Assembly (NCBI GenBank): GCA_040507005.1
Contig: JBEVVS010000009.1
Coordinates: 1 to 22,904, forward strand
Direction of reading: 5' to 3'
Source of the DNA: Thiodiazotropha sp040507005
Lineage (GTDB): Bacteria > Pseudomonadota > Gammaproteobacteria > Chromatiales > Chromatiaceae
DNA length: 22,904 nt
Shown here: piece after piece, positions 7,052-14,703 of the stretch
Position numbering within the stretch: position 1 is the first letter of the stretch
Layout of the letters: each line of letters begins with the position of its first letter
Program-made: the position numbers and the translations under genes
Notes under the pieces: generated by a model
Databases searched by the model: none
Seen by the model: the letters and a program-made list of their open reading frames with translations, nothing else
Told to the model about the DNA's origin: nothing

Positions 7052-10000
7052 GGATAACCTCTTCCCAAGATATCGGGTGGAACCTGTCTGGCCATTCATA
7101 GACCTCTTCCAGGCCTACCAATGCCTTGACGACCTGTCCCAGGGTGGCCGCTGCGGATCCACCGCCGCCGGCACCGCCGCCATGGTCATCATCGCCTCCA
7201 GGAAACACCAGGGTGGGGGAAGGCGGCATGCCCAGCATGCTCAAGACCTTGGAGCGGTCGTCGCCGTCGAGGGTGCCTTCACTGCCCCCCAGACCGTCGA
7301 ATATGGCGGCTCCGTCTCGCATATTGATGGCGTAGAAACGGCCCACACCAACAGCCCCGCGGGCTTCGCAAGCCGCCAGTTCCGGGGAACGCTCGGCACT
7401 GAAGGTGGTGAAGAGTACCGCATAGTCATAGAGTACCGCCTTGGAGAATGATTTCTCTGAATACCCTAGATCAATATACCAACCGTTGAGGGTGGCCAAC
7501 AAGTTGTTTGCTTGAGCTTGCTGAGACGCGCTTCCGTCCTGCACGAGATTGGCCGACGCATCGTAGAGTTGAGACTCAACTACCGTAGCGTAACTAGTGG
7601 GTTTGAACCAGACAGCCGGGTCCTTGATCATATAGAACCTGTCTGTGACCGAGACATCCAGGGGATTGGTGCGATTACCGCTACCGATGAGGATGGCAAG
7701 GTATTGCACGCCGCCCAGGTTGTAGTAGCCGACCTCTGGGGTGTTGAAGAAGCGCCTGAACTCACTGGTGCCTGCGTTGATATCGGCGATGATGCCGCCG
7801 CTCATTGCTCTATCGCCAAACTCGCTGTCAGGGATGTCGACACGGATGATCCTGCCACCCACGTCAGCCGCGTAGAGACGATCGATGACGCCGTTGGCAT
7901 TGATATCCACCGGAAGCAGGTCGCCGGCAATGGCATTGTCCATGTCACTGATGGTGATGTTGGCACTGCCATCTGGAGAGATGGTGGTGATCAATGCACC
8001 GTCCAATGCATCCACGATGTAGATGGCGTTACCTTCATCGTCATTGGTACGGGAGGTGGTTGAATCCTGATCCTGATCGTAACCGCCACCGAAGACCAGG
8101 ACGTCCCTGGAGGTGGTGGAACCGGATATTTCCATGGAGACGAAGAGCGGTTTGGACCAGGTCTGTCCAAGCCGGCTGAGACCTGAAGCCGCATTGATGG
8201 TGGTGACGAATCTCGGATTCAGGCGGTCGCTGATGTCGAGCAGATAGTAGTTACTGCCACCTCGTCTCATGCCCACTATGGCCATTTTGTGACCAGCGGT
8301 TTCATACACGGTGAGTGGTCCATCCAAACCATAGTAAGGAACGGATGCCGGATTGTTGTTGTAGATTGTCTGGATACCACCGAGCAGATCGGTGGGCATA
8401 AAGGCCCACAGCTCCGCACCGGTCTCTTCATCGAATGCCTCCAGTACACCTTCACTGGTGGGGAGGAATATCACATCACCAGCGCCGTAGTTCATGACAG
8501 CCGGCTGGGTGTGGATGGGGGCACCCATCTCGCCTTCATGGGATTCTGCGGTTCTCAAGTAGTAGCAGGCCTTGACTGTTCCCCATAGCGGGTCGCCAAA
8601 GACAGCGTTGGTACAATCGATGCTGTCGGTCACGTCTGTACGGTAAGCCCAGCTGTTTGATGCGCCGTACCAGACGGTGGCGGAGACACCTGCAGGCAGA
8701 TCACAGACCCCATTCTCGGACGCGCAGGGTACCGCAAAGCTCGGGGGTGTGGTGCTGATGCTACCGGCGGGATCCCAGCCGATCCAGTTGAGCAGGATCT
8801 CCCTCCCTGCATCGTCCCCGTTGGGCAGGCCGAGCATGGCGTGGGTGACCAGCGCATTGTCACGATGGACGCGATTCGAGGCACTCGATAGAGCAGCCCC
8901 GGGACTGGTGTTGGTGTAGAGATTCCGGTTGCCGGCTGAGGTCATCTGTTGCGCAGCACCGCCGACCAGGGGATCGGCGTTGTCATTTCCACCGGTATTC
9001 CAATGGTCTGTGGATGAGACAAACTCATAATTTTCGTCAACGATATCCTGGCCATTGGCGTCAGACAGGGTAATGGCGATGTCCCCGCCCGTGGTGGATG
9101 TGGAGATGGTATAGCTCTTCAGATTGCCTCGCCAGAAGGTCTCCGCGGCCGGTACCAGCATCGGTACGAAGATGCGGTTGCCACTCACTGCCGCGTTATC
9201 CTGATTGAAGGGGATAACAGGGGCCGTGTAGGCGTAGGGGATGGACTCCATCGCCTGGGTGACGATGGAGGTGAAGGCGCTGATCAGGTCGGAGACACTG
9301 GATGCCGGATAGTAGTTGCCGCCACCCGCGGATGAGATGCTGGTCATGAAATTACGGATGGCATCGTCGTTATCGGTATCGAAGCCGATGGTATGGGTGA
9401 CGATGTTCTGGGTGTTCGTCCAGCCAGTGCCGGTCTCCAGGTCCGTATTGAAGGCATAGCTGGCTATCTCCCTGGCGCAGCGGCCATTCTGCCCGTTTGA
9501 GTCTGTATCACTGATACAGGTTGTGCCTTCATAACTGGTCAAGCCATAGGCCTGTCCTCTGGTGGGAGAGTTGGAGTTGGGACGACCATCGGTGAGCAGT
9601 ACCATGTGATTGGGTCGGCACCAGTTGTCCTGCGGGGTACCTGCGATGGGCGATGTAGTGGTGAAATTATTGGCGTCGGTGAAGGTCCGGTCACGCCGGA
9701 ACCAGTTGACCGCGGCTTCCATCGCCTTGACCGTGGGTGTGTAGCTGCGGGTCTGCAGGTTGTCCGCTGCGTTGGTGAAGCTGTTCAGATTGTCCTCTAT
9801 CAAGCTGAAATTGCCGTTCAGCGCACGCAGCAGCAGCGGGCCGTTATTGCCCGAGTTGGTGGTGTAGCCAAGCATCGCGGCATTCACATTGCCCATATCC
9901 GGATCGTTGAAGAGTGACTGCATCGCATCTTCCAGGCGGTCCCTGCGGCTCGTGGGACTGCCACTGGACATACTGCCCGATTCGTCGAGTATGAAGAGTA

Positions 10001-10148
10001 CATTCGGCGGTACGGGATCGGGTGGCTCCTGCAGATAGATTTCAACGTCATCTGCATTGGCAATGGAACCCATCAGGGAGAAGGCGCATGTGAGCCCAAG
10101 CGGAATGACGAGTTTTTTTAGGGGAAAGAATCTATACATAGTACTCAT
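7044..10148 (-). CDS. pilY1: PilY1/PilC-type pilus tip adhesin with von Willebrand A domain, copy A
   Basis: This 1034-aa tip adhesin and pilus assembly factor has a signal peptide probably cleaved after SIANA (residue 32). The mature start DDVEIYLQEPPDPVPP is nearly the same as in copy B. The vWA domain carries MIDAS D55-x-S57-x-S59 and MVLLTDGRPN. The C-terminal propeller includes GAPIHTQPAV, FLPTSEGVLEAFD, YYGLDGPLT and GMRRGGSNYYLLD, with a calcium loop DINANGVID (748-756). Two parts are absent from copy B: a segment of about residues 459-536 with four cysteines, just before the propeller, and a Gly/Asp-rich stretch near the C-terminus (DDDHGGGAGGGG). The ATG has GAGGAG nine bases upstream and follows pilX by 13 bp. 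Confidence 0.92.
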   Translation of the reverse strand: MSTMYRFFPLKKLVIPLGLTCAFSLMGSIANADDVEIYLQEPPDPVPPNVLFILDESGSMSSGSPTSRRDRLEDAMQSLFNDPDMGNVNAAMLGYTTNSGNNGPLLLRALNGNFSLIEDNLNSFTNAADNLQTRSYTPTVKAMEAAVNWFRRDRTFTDANNFTTTSPIAGTPQDNWCRPNHMVLLTDGRPNSNSPTRGQAYGLTSYEGTTCISDTDSNGQNGRCAREIASYAFNTDLETGTGWTNTQNIVTHTIGFDTDNDDAIRNFMTSISSAGGGNYYPASSVSDLISAFTSIVTQAMESIPYAYTAPVIPFNQDNAAVSGNRIFVPMLVPAAETFWRGNLKSYTISTSTTGGDIAITLSDANGQDIVDENYEFVSSTDHWNTGGNDNADPLVGGAAQQMTSAGNRNLYTNTSPGAALSSASNRVHRDNALVTHAMLGLPNGDDAGREILLNWIGWDPAGSISTTPPSFAVPCASENGVCDLPAGVSATVWYGASNSWAYRTDVTDSIDCTNAVFGDPLWGTVKACYYLRTAESHEGEMGAPIHTQPAVMNYGAGDVIFLPTSEGVLEAFDEETGAELWAFMPTDLLGGIQTIYNNNPASVPYYGLDGPLTVYETAGHKMAIVGMRRGGSNYYLLDISDRLNPRFVTTINAASGLSRLGQTWSKPLFVSMEISGSTTSRDVLVFGGGYDQDQDSTTSRTNDDEGNAIYIVDALDGALITTISPDGSANITISDMDNAIAGDLLPVDINANGVIDRLYAADVGGRIIRVDIPDSEFGDRAMSGGIIADINAGTSEFRRFFNTPEVGYYNLGGVQYLAILIGSGNRTNPLDVSVTDRFYMIKDPAVWFKPTSYATVVESQLYDASANLVQDGSASQQAQANNLLATLNGWYIDLGYSEKSFSKAVLYDYAVLFTTFSAERSPELAACEARGAVGVGRFYAINMRDGAAIFDGLGGSEGTLDGDDRSKVLSMLGMPPSPTLVFPGGDDDHGGGAGGGGSAAATLGQVVKALVGLEEVYEWPDRFHPISWEEVIHD

Positions 10149-10161
10149 GATCTGTAACTCC

Positions 10162-10656
10162 TCAATTCCTGATAAGGGCGACTTCCATGCGATTGGTCGT
10201 AACGGTGTTGTTGTTCACAACACGGCCCACGGAATCTGCCTGATACAAGACGGTAACGACGTTCAATCCAAAACCGGAGAACTTATATTTCCCGGGAGGA
10301 CTGATCTCCATCAGCTCCATGGTGAGGTCCGCAGCGATGTCAGGTTGGTTGGGCACGCCGGTTGATTCATAGTAGGGGGGGGTGTCCATGGTCACGCTGG
10401 CGCCGACCGCATTCGGTACATCTACTTGGGGATCAGGCCCGGTCAGTTGCGCCAGGGCGTTTTCCGCAGCCTGGAAACTCAACTCTTTGAACTGGTGATT
10501 GACAGCGATCTTTGAATCGAGATTGGTACTGCGCATGGCGCTGACACTCAATAGGGTAATGACCGTGAGCAGTATCATGCTTATCACCAAGGCTGTGCCT
10601 CGTTGTGATTGATGATGCACCCGCCAGGCTTGATGTTGTCTTCTGTTCATGATCAT
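10162..10656 (-). CDS. pilX: Type IV minor pilin PilX, copy A
   Basis: This GspK-like minor pilin has 164 aa, with leader ending HHQSQRG|TALVISMILLTVITLL. A second in-frame ATG two codons in (10650) is equally possible, and neither has a strong ribosome-binding site; expression is probably coupled to pilW, which ends two bases upstream. The helix is followed by SAMRSTNLDSKIAVNHQF and AAENALAQ, almost identical to copy B. Position 5 is not Glu, as usual for this class. The coding strand contains an uninterrupted run of eight C (10375-10382, about residues 92-94), a possible slippage site. Confidence 0.85.
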   Translation of the reverse strand: MIMNRRQHQAWRVHHQSQRGTALVISMILLTVITLLSVSAMRSTNLDSKIAVNHQFKELSFQAAENALAQLTGPDPQVDVPNAVGASVTMDTPPYYESTGVPNQPDIAADLTMELMEISPPGKYKFSGFGLNVVTVLYQADSVGRVVNNNTVTTNRMEVALIRN

Positions 10657-10658
10657 GA

Positions 10659-11489
10659 TTACTGTCTCTGCACTGTGGTGTTGAGATTTCTGAGTGAAAT
10701 CGTCGCATTGGCCGTTTTGAACGATTGTGTCGTATTCGGGGCAGTCATGGTCATGCCCATGATTTTCAAGTCATCGGCGGTGGCCGGTTGATAGGCATAA
10801 GGGAGTTCCTCGGTATCGGAACTCGTTATCAGGCCGACCCGAATCGTCACGACGTTTATCCAGCGCCCGGCATTTTGCACCTCGGTGGCGGTGAGATATT
10901 GATTGGCGATGCCATCCGCATCGGTGTCCACACCGTAGAGGGCGCGCATGCGCACGATGCCCGATACCAGCGGGCGTTCATAGACGACAGTGAGTGCGCC
11001 ACCGGTGGTTTCAATATCCTGGCACATGAGCTCTGCATCATCAGTGATGTAGAAGCGGACCGTATGGGTGACTTCATCGAGGGGTAGACCATCCTGACCG
11101 CAGGGTTGGGGGCCTACCGCATAGCGCACGGCAATGGCGCTGGAATCGTTGCTGTCCACGTCGATGATGCATGCAGAGGAAGCGGCATCGGTGCCATCTA
11201 TGTCGAGGCAGGGAAAAGTCCTGAGGTTGTTGTCTGCGAGGGCATACACAGCCGCATTATCGTTTTGCTCGAGAACGCCTCTGCCGGCCATGACCAGATT
11301 TCTGCGCAGGTCCTGTACTGAGAATCGCGCACCTTCGGTGGCGGTTGAGACGGCGGACCTTGCATTGAAGGCACTCTTACTGTCGAGGTAGATTTTTCCA
11401 GCACCACCCATCAGAAATATGCCAATTGCGCTGGCGATCATCAATGAGATTATGGAAAAACCTGCCTGTCTGCGGATGGTTCTGTTCAT
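10659..11489 (-). CDS. pilW: Type IV minor pilin PilW, copy A
   Basis: This GspJ-like minor pilin has 276 aa and starts MNRTIRRQAG|FSIISLMIASAIG. KIYLDSKSAFNARSA and LRRNLVMAGRGV follow, and the later MRALYGVDTDADG stretch and ATISLRNLNT ending parallel copy B. Mature residue 5 is Ser (codon TCA) where most type IV pilin-like proteins have Glu. The ATG overlaps the pilV stop (ATGA), with GGAG seven bases upstream. Cys residues in the body (CLDIDGTD, CIIDVD, PCGQDG, MCQD) suggest extracytoplasmic disulphides. Confidence 0.83.
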   Translation of the reverse strand: MNRTIRRQAGFSIISLMIASAIGIFLMGGAGKIYLDSKSAFNARSAVSTATEGARFSVQDLRRNLVMAGRGVLEQNDNAAVYALADNNLRTFPCLDIDGTDAASSACIIDVDSNDSSAIAVRYAVGPQPCGQDGLPLDEVTHTVRFYITDDAELMCQDIETTGGALTVVYERPLVSGIVRMRALYGVDTDADGIANQYLTATEVQNAGRWINVVTIRVGLITSSDTEELPYAYQPATADDLKIMGMTMTAPNTTQSFKTANATISLRNLNTTVQRQ

Positions 11490-12070
11490 GGTTGCACTCC
11501 AGGCAAGATCGTGGCGACGACTTCGTGGTCGATGGTGGTGTCGGTTGCGGTAGTTGCATCCGGGTTTCTGTTCTGGACTTGCCAGGTGATGGTGACTCTC
11601 ACTTCAGACATAGGGCCGCAACCACCCACATCCGGGCAAACAATATCCAATTCCGCACCGGGCAGTGAGCTCTGCAGGGCGCAATTCAACTCCCACAGGT
11701 CATAGGCTGCCATCTCCAAATCGGTGCACTCCTCAACGGGGGTGACGGGGCCGTCAGGACTCATGGCGCACCTTTCGATGGTGGTCAGCCCGTCATTGGG
11801 AGCAAGGGCACAGGATTCGGCCGGAATGGTATTCGGTGCCGCGTAGGCGGCAACAGCGTTCAGATTCGAACGCATGCGATCGGACAGGGAGGCGATGATG
11901 TCGGTGGCCCGGGAACGCATCTGCGCATCGTTGGCGCCCTGCAGGGCGCTGATCTGCAGGGATGCAACGCCCAGCAGACCCACAGCGATGACCACTGCGG
12001 CTATCAGGACTTCGACCAGGGTCATACCGCGAGCATAGCTTTTCTGTGACATTCGAGCTGGCAGTTTCAT
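11486..12070 (-). CDS. pilV: Type IV minor pilin PilV, copy A
   Basis: This GspI-like minor pilin has 194 aa. The leader MKLPARMSQKSYARG precedes |MTLVEVLIAAVVIAVGLLG with Glu5. The conserved GVASLQISALQGANDAQMRSRATDIIASLSDRMRSNLNA segment follows, in step with copy B. The ATG forms a four-base overlap with the fimT stop and has AAGGA eight bases upstream; an internal ATG (12052) would give a shorter, also acceptable leader. The body has many cysteines (ESCAL, ERCAM, EECTD, LNCAL, VCPDVGGC). Confidence 0.87.
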   Translation of the reverse strand: MKLPARMSQKSYARGMTLVEVLIAAVVIAVGLLGVASLQISALQGANDAQMRSRATDIIASLSDRMRSNLNAVAAYAAPNTIPAESCALAPNDGLTTIERCAMSPDGPVTPVEECTDLEMAAYDLWELNCALQSSLPGAELDIVCPDVGGCGPMSEVRVTITWQVQNRNPDATTATDTTIDHEVVATILPGVQP

Positions 12071-12522
12071 GGGCAGTTTCCTTCGGCGACTGACTTGATA
12101 TAGGGCCGTCCGGTGAGGCTGAGACAGACACGGCTTTTAAGCGTGCCGTCGTAGCTGATATCGATGCTATCGCCGGCCGTGATGTTGGCGCGCCCCCTGG
12201 AGTTGTAGGTCACATCATTGGATGCAATGTTTTCCGCCAGGGTAATATTTTCATTGCCGACCGTCTGGTCCACGATATCCTCGCCGTTATTCGTGGTGAC
12301 CAGCCAGCCGTCGACTTCCGGGGTTAAGGTGACGGTGTCTTCTATCCTGACCGCTTCGCTGCGAGCATATAGAAGCGCACTCACAAGCTCGTTGCTGGTG
12401 GTTGATACATTGTTGCGTTCACTCAGACTTTGAAATCCTGGTACGACAAAGGCAAACAACACAGCAGCGATCGCTAATGTGACCAACAACTCAAGCAGCG
12501 TGTATCCTTGATATTTATGCAT
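12067..12522 (-). CDS. fimT: Type IV minor pilin FimT/FimU (GspH-like)
   Basis: This GspH/FimT-domain minor pilin is first in the copy A operon. I prefer ATG 12522 (151 aa): GAGG lies nine bases upstream and the leader is MHKYQG, six residues, before |YTLLELLVTLAIAAVLFAF with Glu5. An in-frame ATG five codons upstream (12537) lacks a Shine-Dalgarno. The GspH signature continues VPGFQSLSERNNVSTTSNELVSALLYARSEAVR. The C-terminus holds a Cys pair (VCLSLTGR...EGNCP) like FimU. FimT and FimU cannot be separated by eye. Copy B has no counterpart. Confidence 0.85.
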   Translation of the reverse strand: MHKYQGYTLLELLVTLAIAAVLFAFVVPGFQSLSERNNVSTTSNELVSALLYARSEAVRIEDTVTLTPEVDGWLVTTNNGEDIVDQTVGNENITLAENIASNDVTYNSRGRANITAGDSIDISYDGTLKSRVCLSLTGRPYIKSVAEGNCP

Positions 12523-12537
12523 AGGTGCAAACCTCAT

Positions 12538-12757
12538 GAGATCTGTACATAGACTAGGTTATGTGTGTTAGGGGGGGTATACCGTTTATCGGAGGAGTGT
12601 GCCCGTATATCCTGAAAAACAACAAATTCTCGGCTTTTTAATGAGTTATGAGTGAAAAATAGGAAAATAAGTTGTATAGACCGATGGGGTTAGGGCGGTA
12701 AAAAATCATCCAGCCTGGCTTGCCTCGAAGCTCACAGAATCGGGCCCAAATCCGGCT
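12538..12757. other. Intergenic region between ispH and fimT
   Basis: This 220-bp A/T-richer stretch should hold the ispH 3' end and the promoter of the copy A pilin operon. A seven-G run lies at 12571-12577 in the untranslated leader. A T-run on the minus strand (near 12700) follows ispH, but I could not form a convincing terminator stem before it. No gene was recognised. Confidence 0.5.
12673..12702 (-). promoter_or_regulatory. Possible sigma-70 promoter for the fimT-pilE operon
   Basis: On the minus strand, TTTACC (12702-12697) and TATACA (12678-12673) match the -35 and -10 consensus at four of six positions each, with an 18-bp spacer. This would give a leader of about 140 nt. No clear sigma-54 element was seen. 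The call is weak and rests only on these matches. Confidence 0.25.
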
Positions 12758-13717
12758 CTAGAGGGATTCACCCAGCAGCGATTTTGGCAAGGCGAAGACG
12801 ACCTGTTCCTCTTTCCCCTGGGCCTCGATGACCTTTTCGGCCCCCCATTCTTTCAGCTTCTCTAGCACATTCTCGACCAGGATCTCCGGTGCGGAGGCCC
12901 CCGCTGTGACCCCAATCTGGTGCTTGCCTTCCAGCCAGCTTGGATCGATGTCTTCTGCACCGTCTATGAGATAGGCTGGTGGGCCGTTCTTTTCCGCTAT
13001 CTCCCTTAGACGATTGGAGTTGGAACTGTTTGGGGATCCCACCACCAATACCAGGTCGCACTGTTTGGCGAGTGCCTTGACCGCGTCCTGGCGATTTTGC
13101 GTGGCATAGCAGATATCATTCTTTTTCGGCCCGATAATGTTCGGGTATCGGTGATGCAGGGCGTTGATGATCTGTTGCGTGTCATCGATGGAGAGGGTGG
13201 TTTGAGTAACGAACGCGATCTTGTCGGGATCTCCGATCTCCAGCTCTTCCACATCTTCCCGGGTAACCACCAAGTGAATGCGGCTGGTATCGCTGTCGGC
13301 CATGCATTGCCCCATGGTGCCCTCCACCTCGGGATGACCTCTGTGACCAATCAAGATCACTTCATAACCGTCTCGACAGCGGCGGGCGACTTCCAGGTGT
13401 ACCTTTGTCACCAGTGGGCAGGTGGCGTCAAAAATCCTGAGTTGCCGCTGTTTTGCCTCTTCACGCACAGACTGGGGGACACCGTGGGCACTGAAAATAA
13501 CTGTATGGCCGTCTGGTACATCTTCCAGTTCATCCACGAAGATGGCACCACGATCCCGCAGACTCTCGACCACAAAACGATTATGCACCACCTCGTGGCG
13601 GACATAGATAGGGGCTCCAAGCAGTTCCAGTGCACGTTCCACGATCTCGATGGCACGGTCGACACCGGCACAAAAGCCTCTGGGGTTGGCGAGCAGTATC
13701 TGATGAGTTTGCTTCAT
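12758..13717 (-). CDS. ispH: 4-hydroxy-3-methylbut-2-enyl diphosphate reductase (IspH/LytB)
   Basis: IspH catalyses the last step of the MEP isoprenoid pathway, reducing HMBPP to isopentenyl and dimethylallyl diphosphate with an iron-sulphur cluster. The 319-aa protein has the three cluster cysteines in their motifs: PRGFCAGVDRAI (Cys16), DATCPLVTKVH and DICYATQNRQ. Substrate-site motifs HEVVHNRFVV, FSAHGVPQSV, GHRGHPEVEGTMGQ and SPNSSNSNRL are also present, with TAGASAPE near the end. Length is standard. It lies 18 bp after fkpB in the same direction, the common fkpB-ispH pairing. Confidence 0.96.
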   Translation of the reverse strand: MKQTHQILLANPRGFCAGVDRAIEIVERALELLGAPIYVRHEVVHNRFVVESLRDRGAIFVDELEDVPDGHTVIFSAHGVPQSVREEAKQRQLRIFDATCPLVTKVHLEVARRCRDGYEVILIGHRGHPEVEGTMGQCMADSDTSRIHLVVTREDVEELEIGDPDKIAFVTQTTLSIDDTQQIINALHHRYPNIIGPKKNDICYATQNRQDAVKALAKQCDLVLVVGSPNSSNSNRLREIAEKNGPPAYLIDGAEDIDPSWLEGKHQIGVTAGASAPEILVENVLEKLKEWGAEKVIEAQGKEEQVVFALPKSLLGESL

Positions 13718-13735
13718 GGATAACCTGGGTTTTCT

Positions 13736-14230
13736 CTATGATTTGTTAGAGCCGGTTTTGCCGGTGTCGTTCCCATCCGGATCCCGGGCTTGTTCAACGT
13801 CAAGGATGGTGACTCTATAACGGAATTGCCTGCCCGACAGGGGGTGGTTGAAGTCGATCTGGACACGCCCACCCTCGACCTGCAGCACAGTACCGGCAAG
13901 CTCCTCTCCTTCGGGGGTGGAAAAGGCGATGATCTCACCCGGATTCAGGGATTGGTCCGGGGCAAACTCCTGCCTCTCCAGCCAGTGGATCAGGGTGTCG
14001 TCTCTTGGTCCGTAGACATCATCCCCGGATACCAGCAGGTCCTGTTCGTCACCTGTACGCAGACCCAATATGGCGAACTCCAGCATCTGTTCCATGGTCT
14101 CCTCACCCAGGGTGAAGTCCAAGGGTTCACCGCCATAGGTTGAGATGATTTCGGTAGCGTCGGGCAAGGTCAGGGAAAAGTGCATCTTGACCCGGCTTTG
14201 TGGGGTGATCTTTGGTTTCAACGCAGCCAT
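13736..14230 (-). CDS. fkpB: FKBP-type peptidyl-prolyl cis-trans isomerase (FkpB/SlpA type)
   Basis: This 164-aa protein belongs to the SlyD/SlpA class, in which an IF chaperone domain is inserted in the FKBP fold. FKBP segments include KMHFSLTLPDATEI, the DFTLGEETMEQMLEFAILGLRTGDE block and the diagnostic DFNHPLSGRQFRYRVTILDV near the C-terminus. It probably acts as a cytosolic folding helper; its partner is not known from sequence. A short charged tail (RDPDGNDTGKTGSNKS) follows the fold. The ATG has only a weak GAG upstream. In most gammaproteobacteria lspA precedes this gene; here it does not. Confidence 0.9.
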   Translation of the reverse strand: MAALKPKITPQSRVKMHFSLTLPDATEIISTYGGEPLDFTLGEETMEQMLEFAILGLRTGDEQDLLVSGDDVYGPRDDTLIHWLERQEFAPDQSLNPGEIIAFSTPEGEELAGTVLQVEGGRVQIDFNHPLSGRQFRYRVTILDVEQARDPDGNDTGKTGSNKS

Positions 14231-14233
14231 TGT

Positions 14234-14434
14234 TCAGCGCTCAGTCATCCACTGCTCCAGTTGCAGCAGTTGCGGTTGATAGTGGCGTAGGCGTTGGGCA
14301 CTGGAGCCTGCCCATTGTAAGCCTGCAGGCGCACAGCCCACCTCACCAATAGCGATTAAAACGATCTCATTTTCCACCATATGACAGCTCGACCTTGCCG
14401 GGACCCTGGAGGTCGCATCATAGCGGATTTGCAT
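14234..14434 (-). CDS. Doubtful small hypothetical ORF upstream of fkpB
   Basis: This 66-codon frame ends three bases before the fkpB ATG. No family was recognised. The first ATG (14434) has no ribosome-binding site; an internal ATG at 14380 (48 aa, MVENEIVLIAIGEVG) has only a weak GAG. It occupies the place where lspA would be expected, but I see no LspA residues in it. It could be a short leader-coupled peptide, a gene remnant, or a chance frame in the fkpB 5' region. Confidence 0.25.
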   Translation of the reverse strand: MQIRYDATSRVPARSSCHMVENEIVLIAIGEVGCAPAGLQWAGSSAQRLRHYQPQLLQLEQWMTER

Positions 14435-14494
14435 TATTTTTATAAAGGTCTAACATATCTTTAAGTAGGAGGATTAATAAACATAGGCAGTGCC

Positions 14495-14695
14495 ATGATT
14501 AATAAAGAAATTATTATCGAAAACCAGCTTCCTCTCTATGATGTACAAGAGGTTTCCCTACTCGATGCGATGTTACTTTTGAAAGGCCGCGGGGTATCTG
14601 AGCGTGAATCCTCGATCACACGCGCCGCAGAATTGATGAAACACCGCAATAGGTCACAATCCATGGAGACCCATTGGCCCATGACGGGTACTTAG
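14495..14695 (+). CDS. Small hypothetical ORF, possibly the 5' end of a decayed gene
   Basis: This 66-aa frame was not recognised as any family. It encodes an amphipathic stretch (LYDVQEVSLLDAMLLLKGRG) followed by a charged helix-like region (SERESSITRAAELMKHR). A strong AGGAGG (around 14467) lies upstream but 20-odd bases from the ATG, too far for normal use; a stop codon in frame shortly upstream rules out a longer ATG start. The sequence after its TAG stays protein-like in other frames, so this may be the intact front of the broken gene listed next. It is divergent from fkpB. Confidence 0.4.
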   Translation: MINKEIIIENQLPLYDVQEVSLLDAMLLLKGRGVSERESSITRAAELMKHRNRSQSMETHWPMTGT

Positions 14696-14703
14696 TGGAT
14701 TGA

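Noticed and set aside
7052..7099. Longer pilE start 16 codons upstream
   Set aside because: It would lie inside pilY1 and give a 26-residue leader. ATG 7051 has GAGG at good spacing and a normal 10-residue prepilin leader.
13097..13723. 208-codon plus-strand open frame opposite ispH
   Set aside because: It lies entirely within ispH on the other strand. ispH has all expected family motifs, and the antisense product has no recognisable pattern, so it is a shadow of codon usage.
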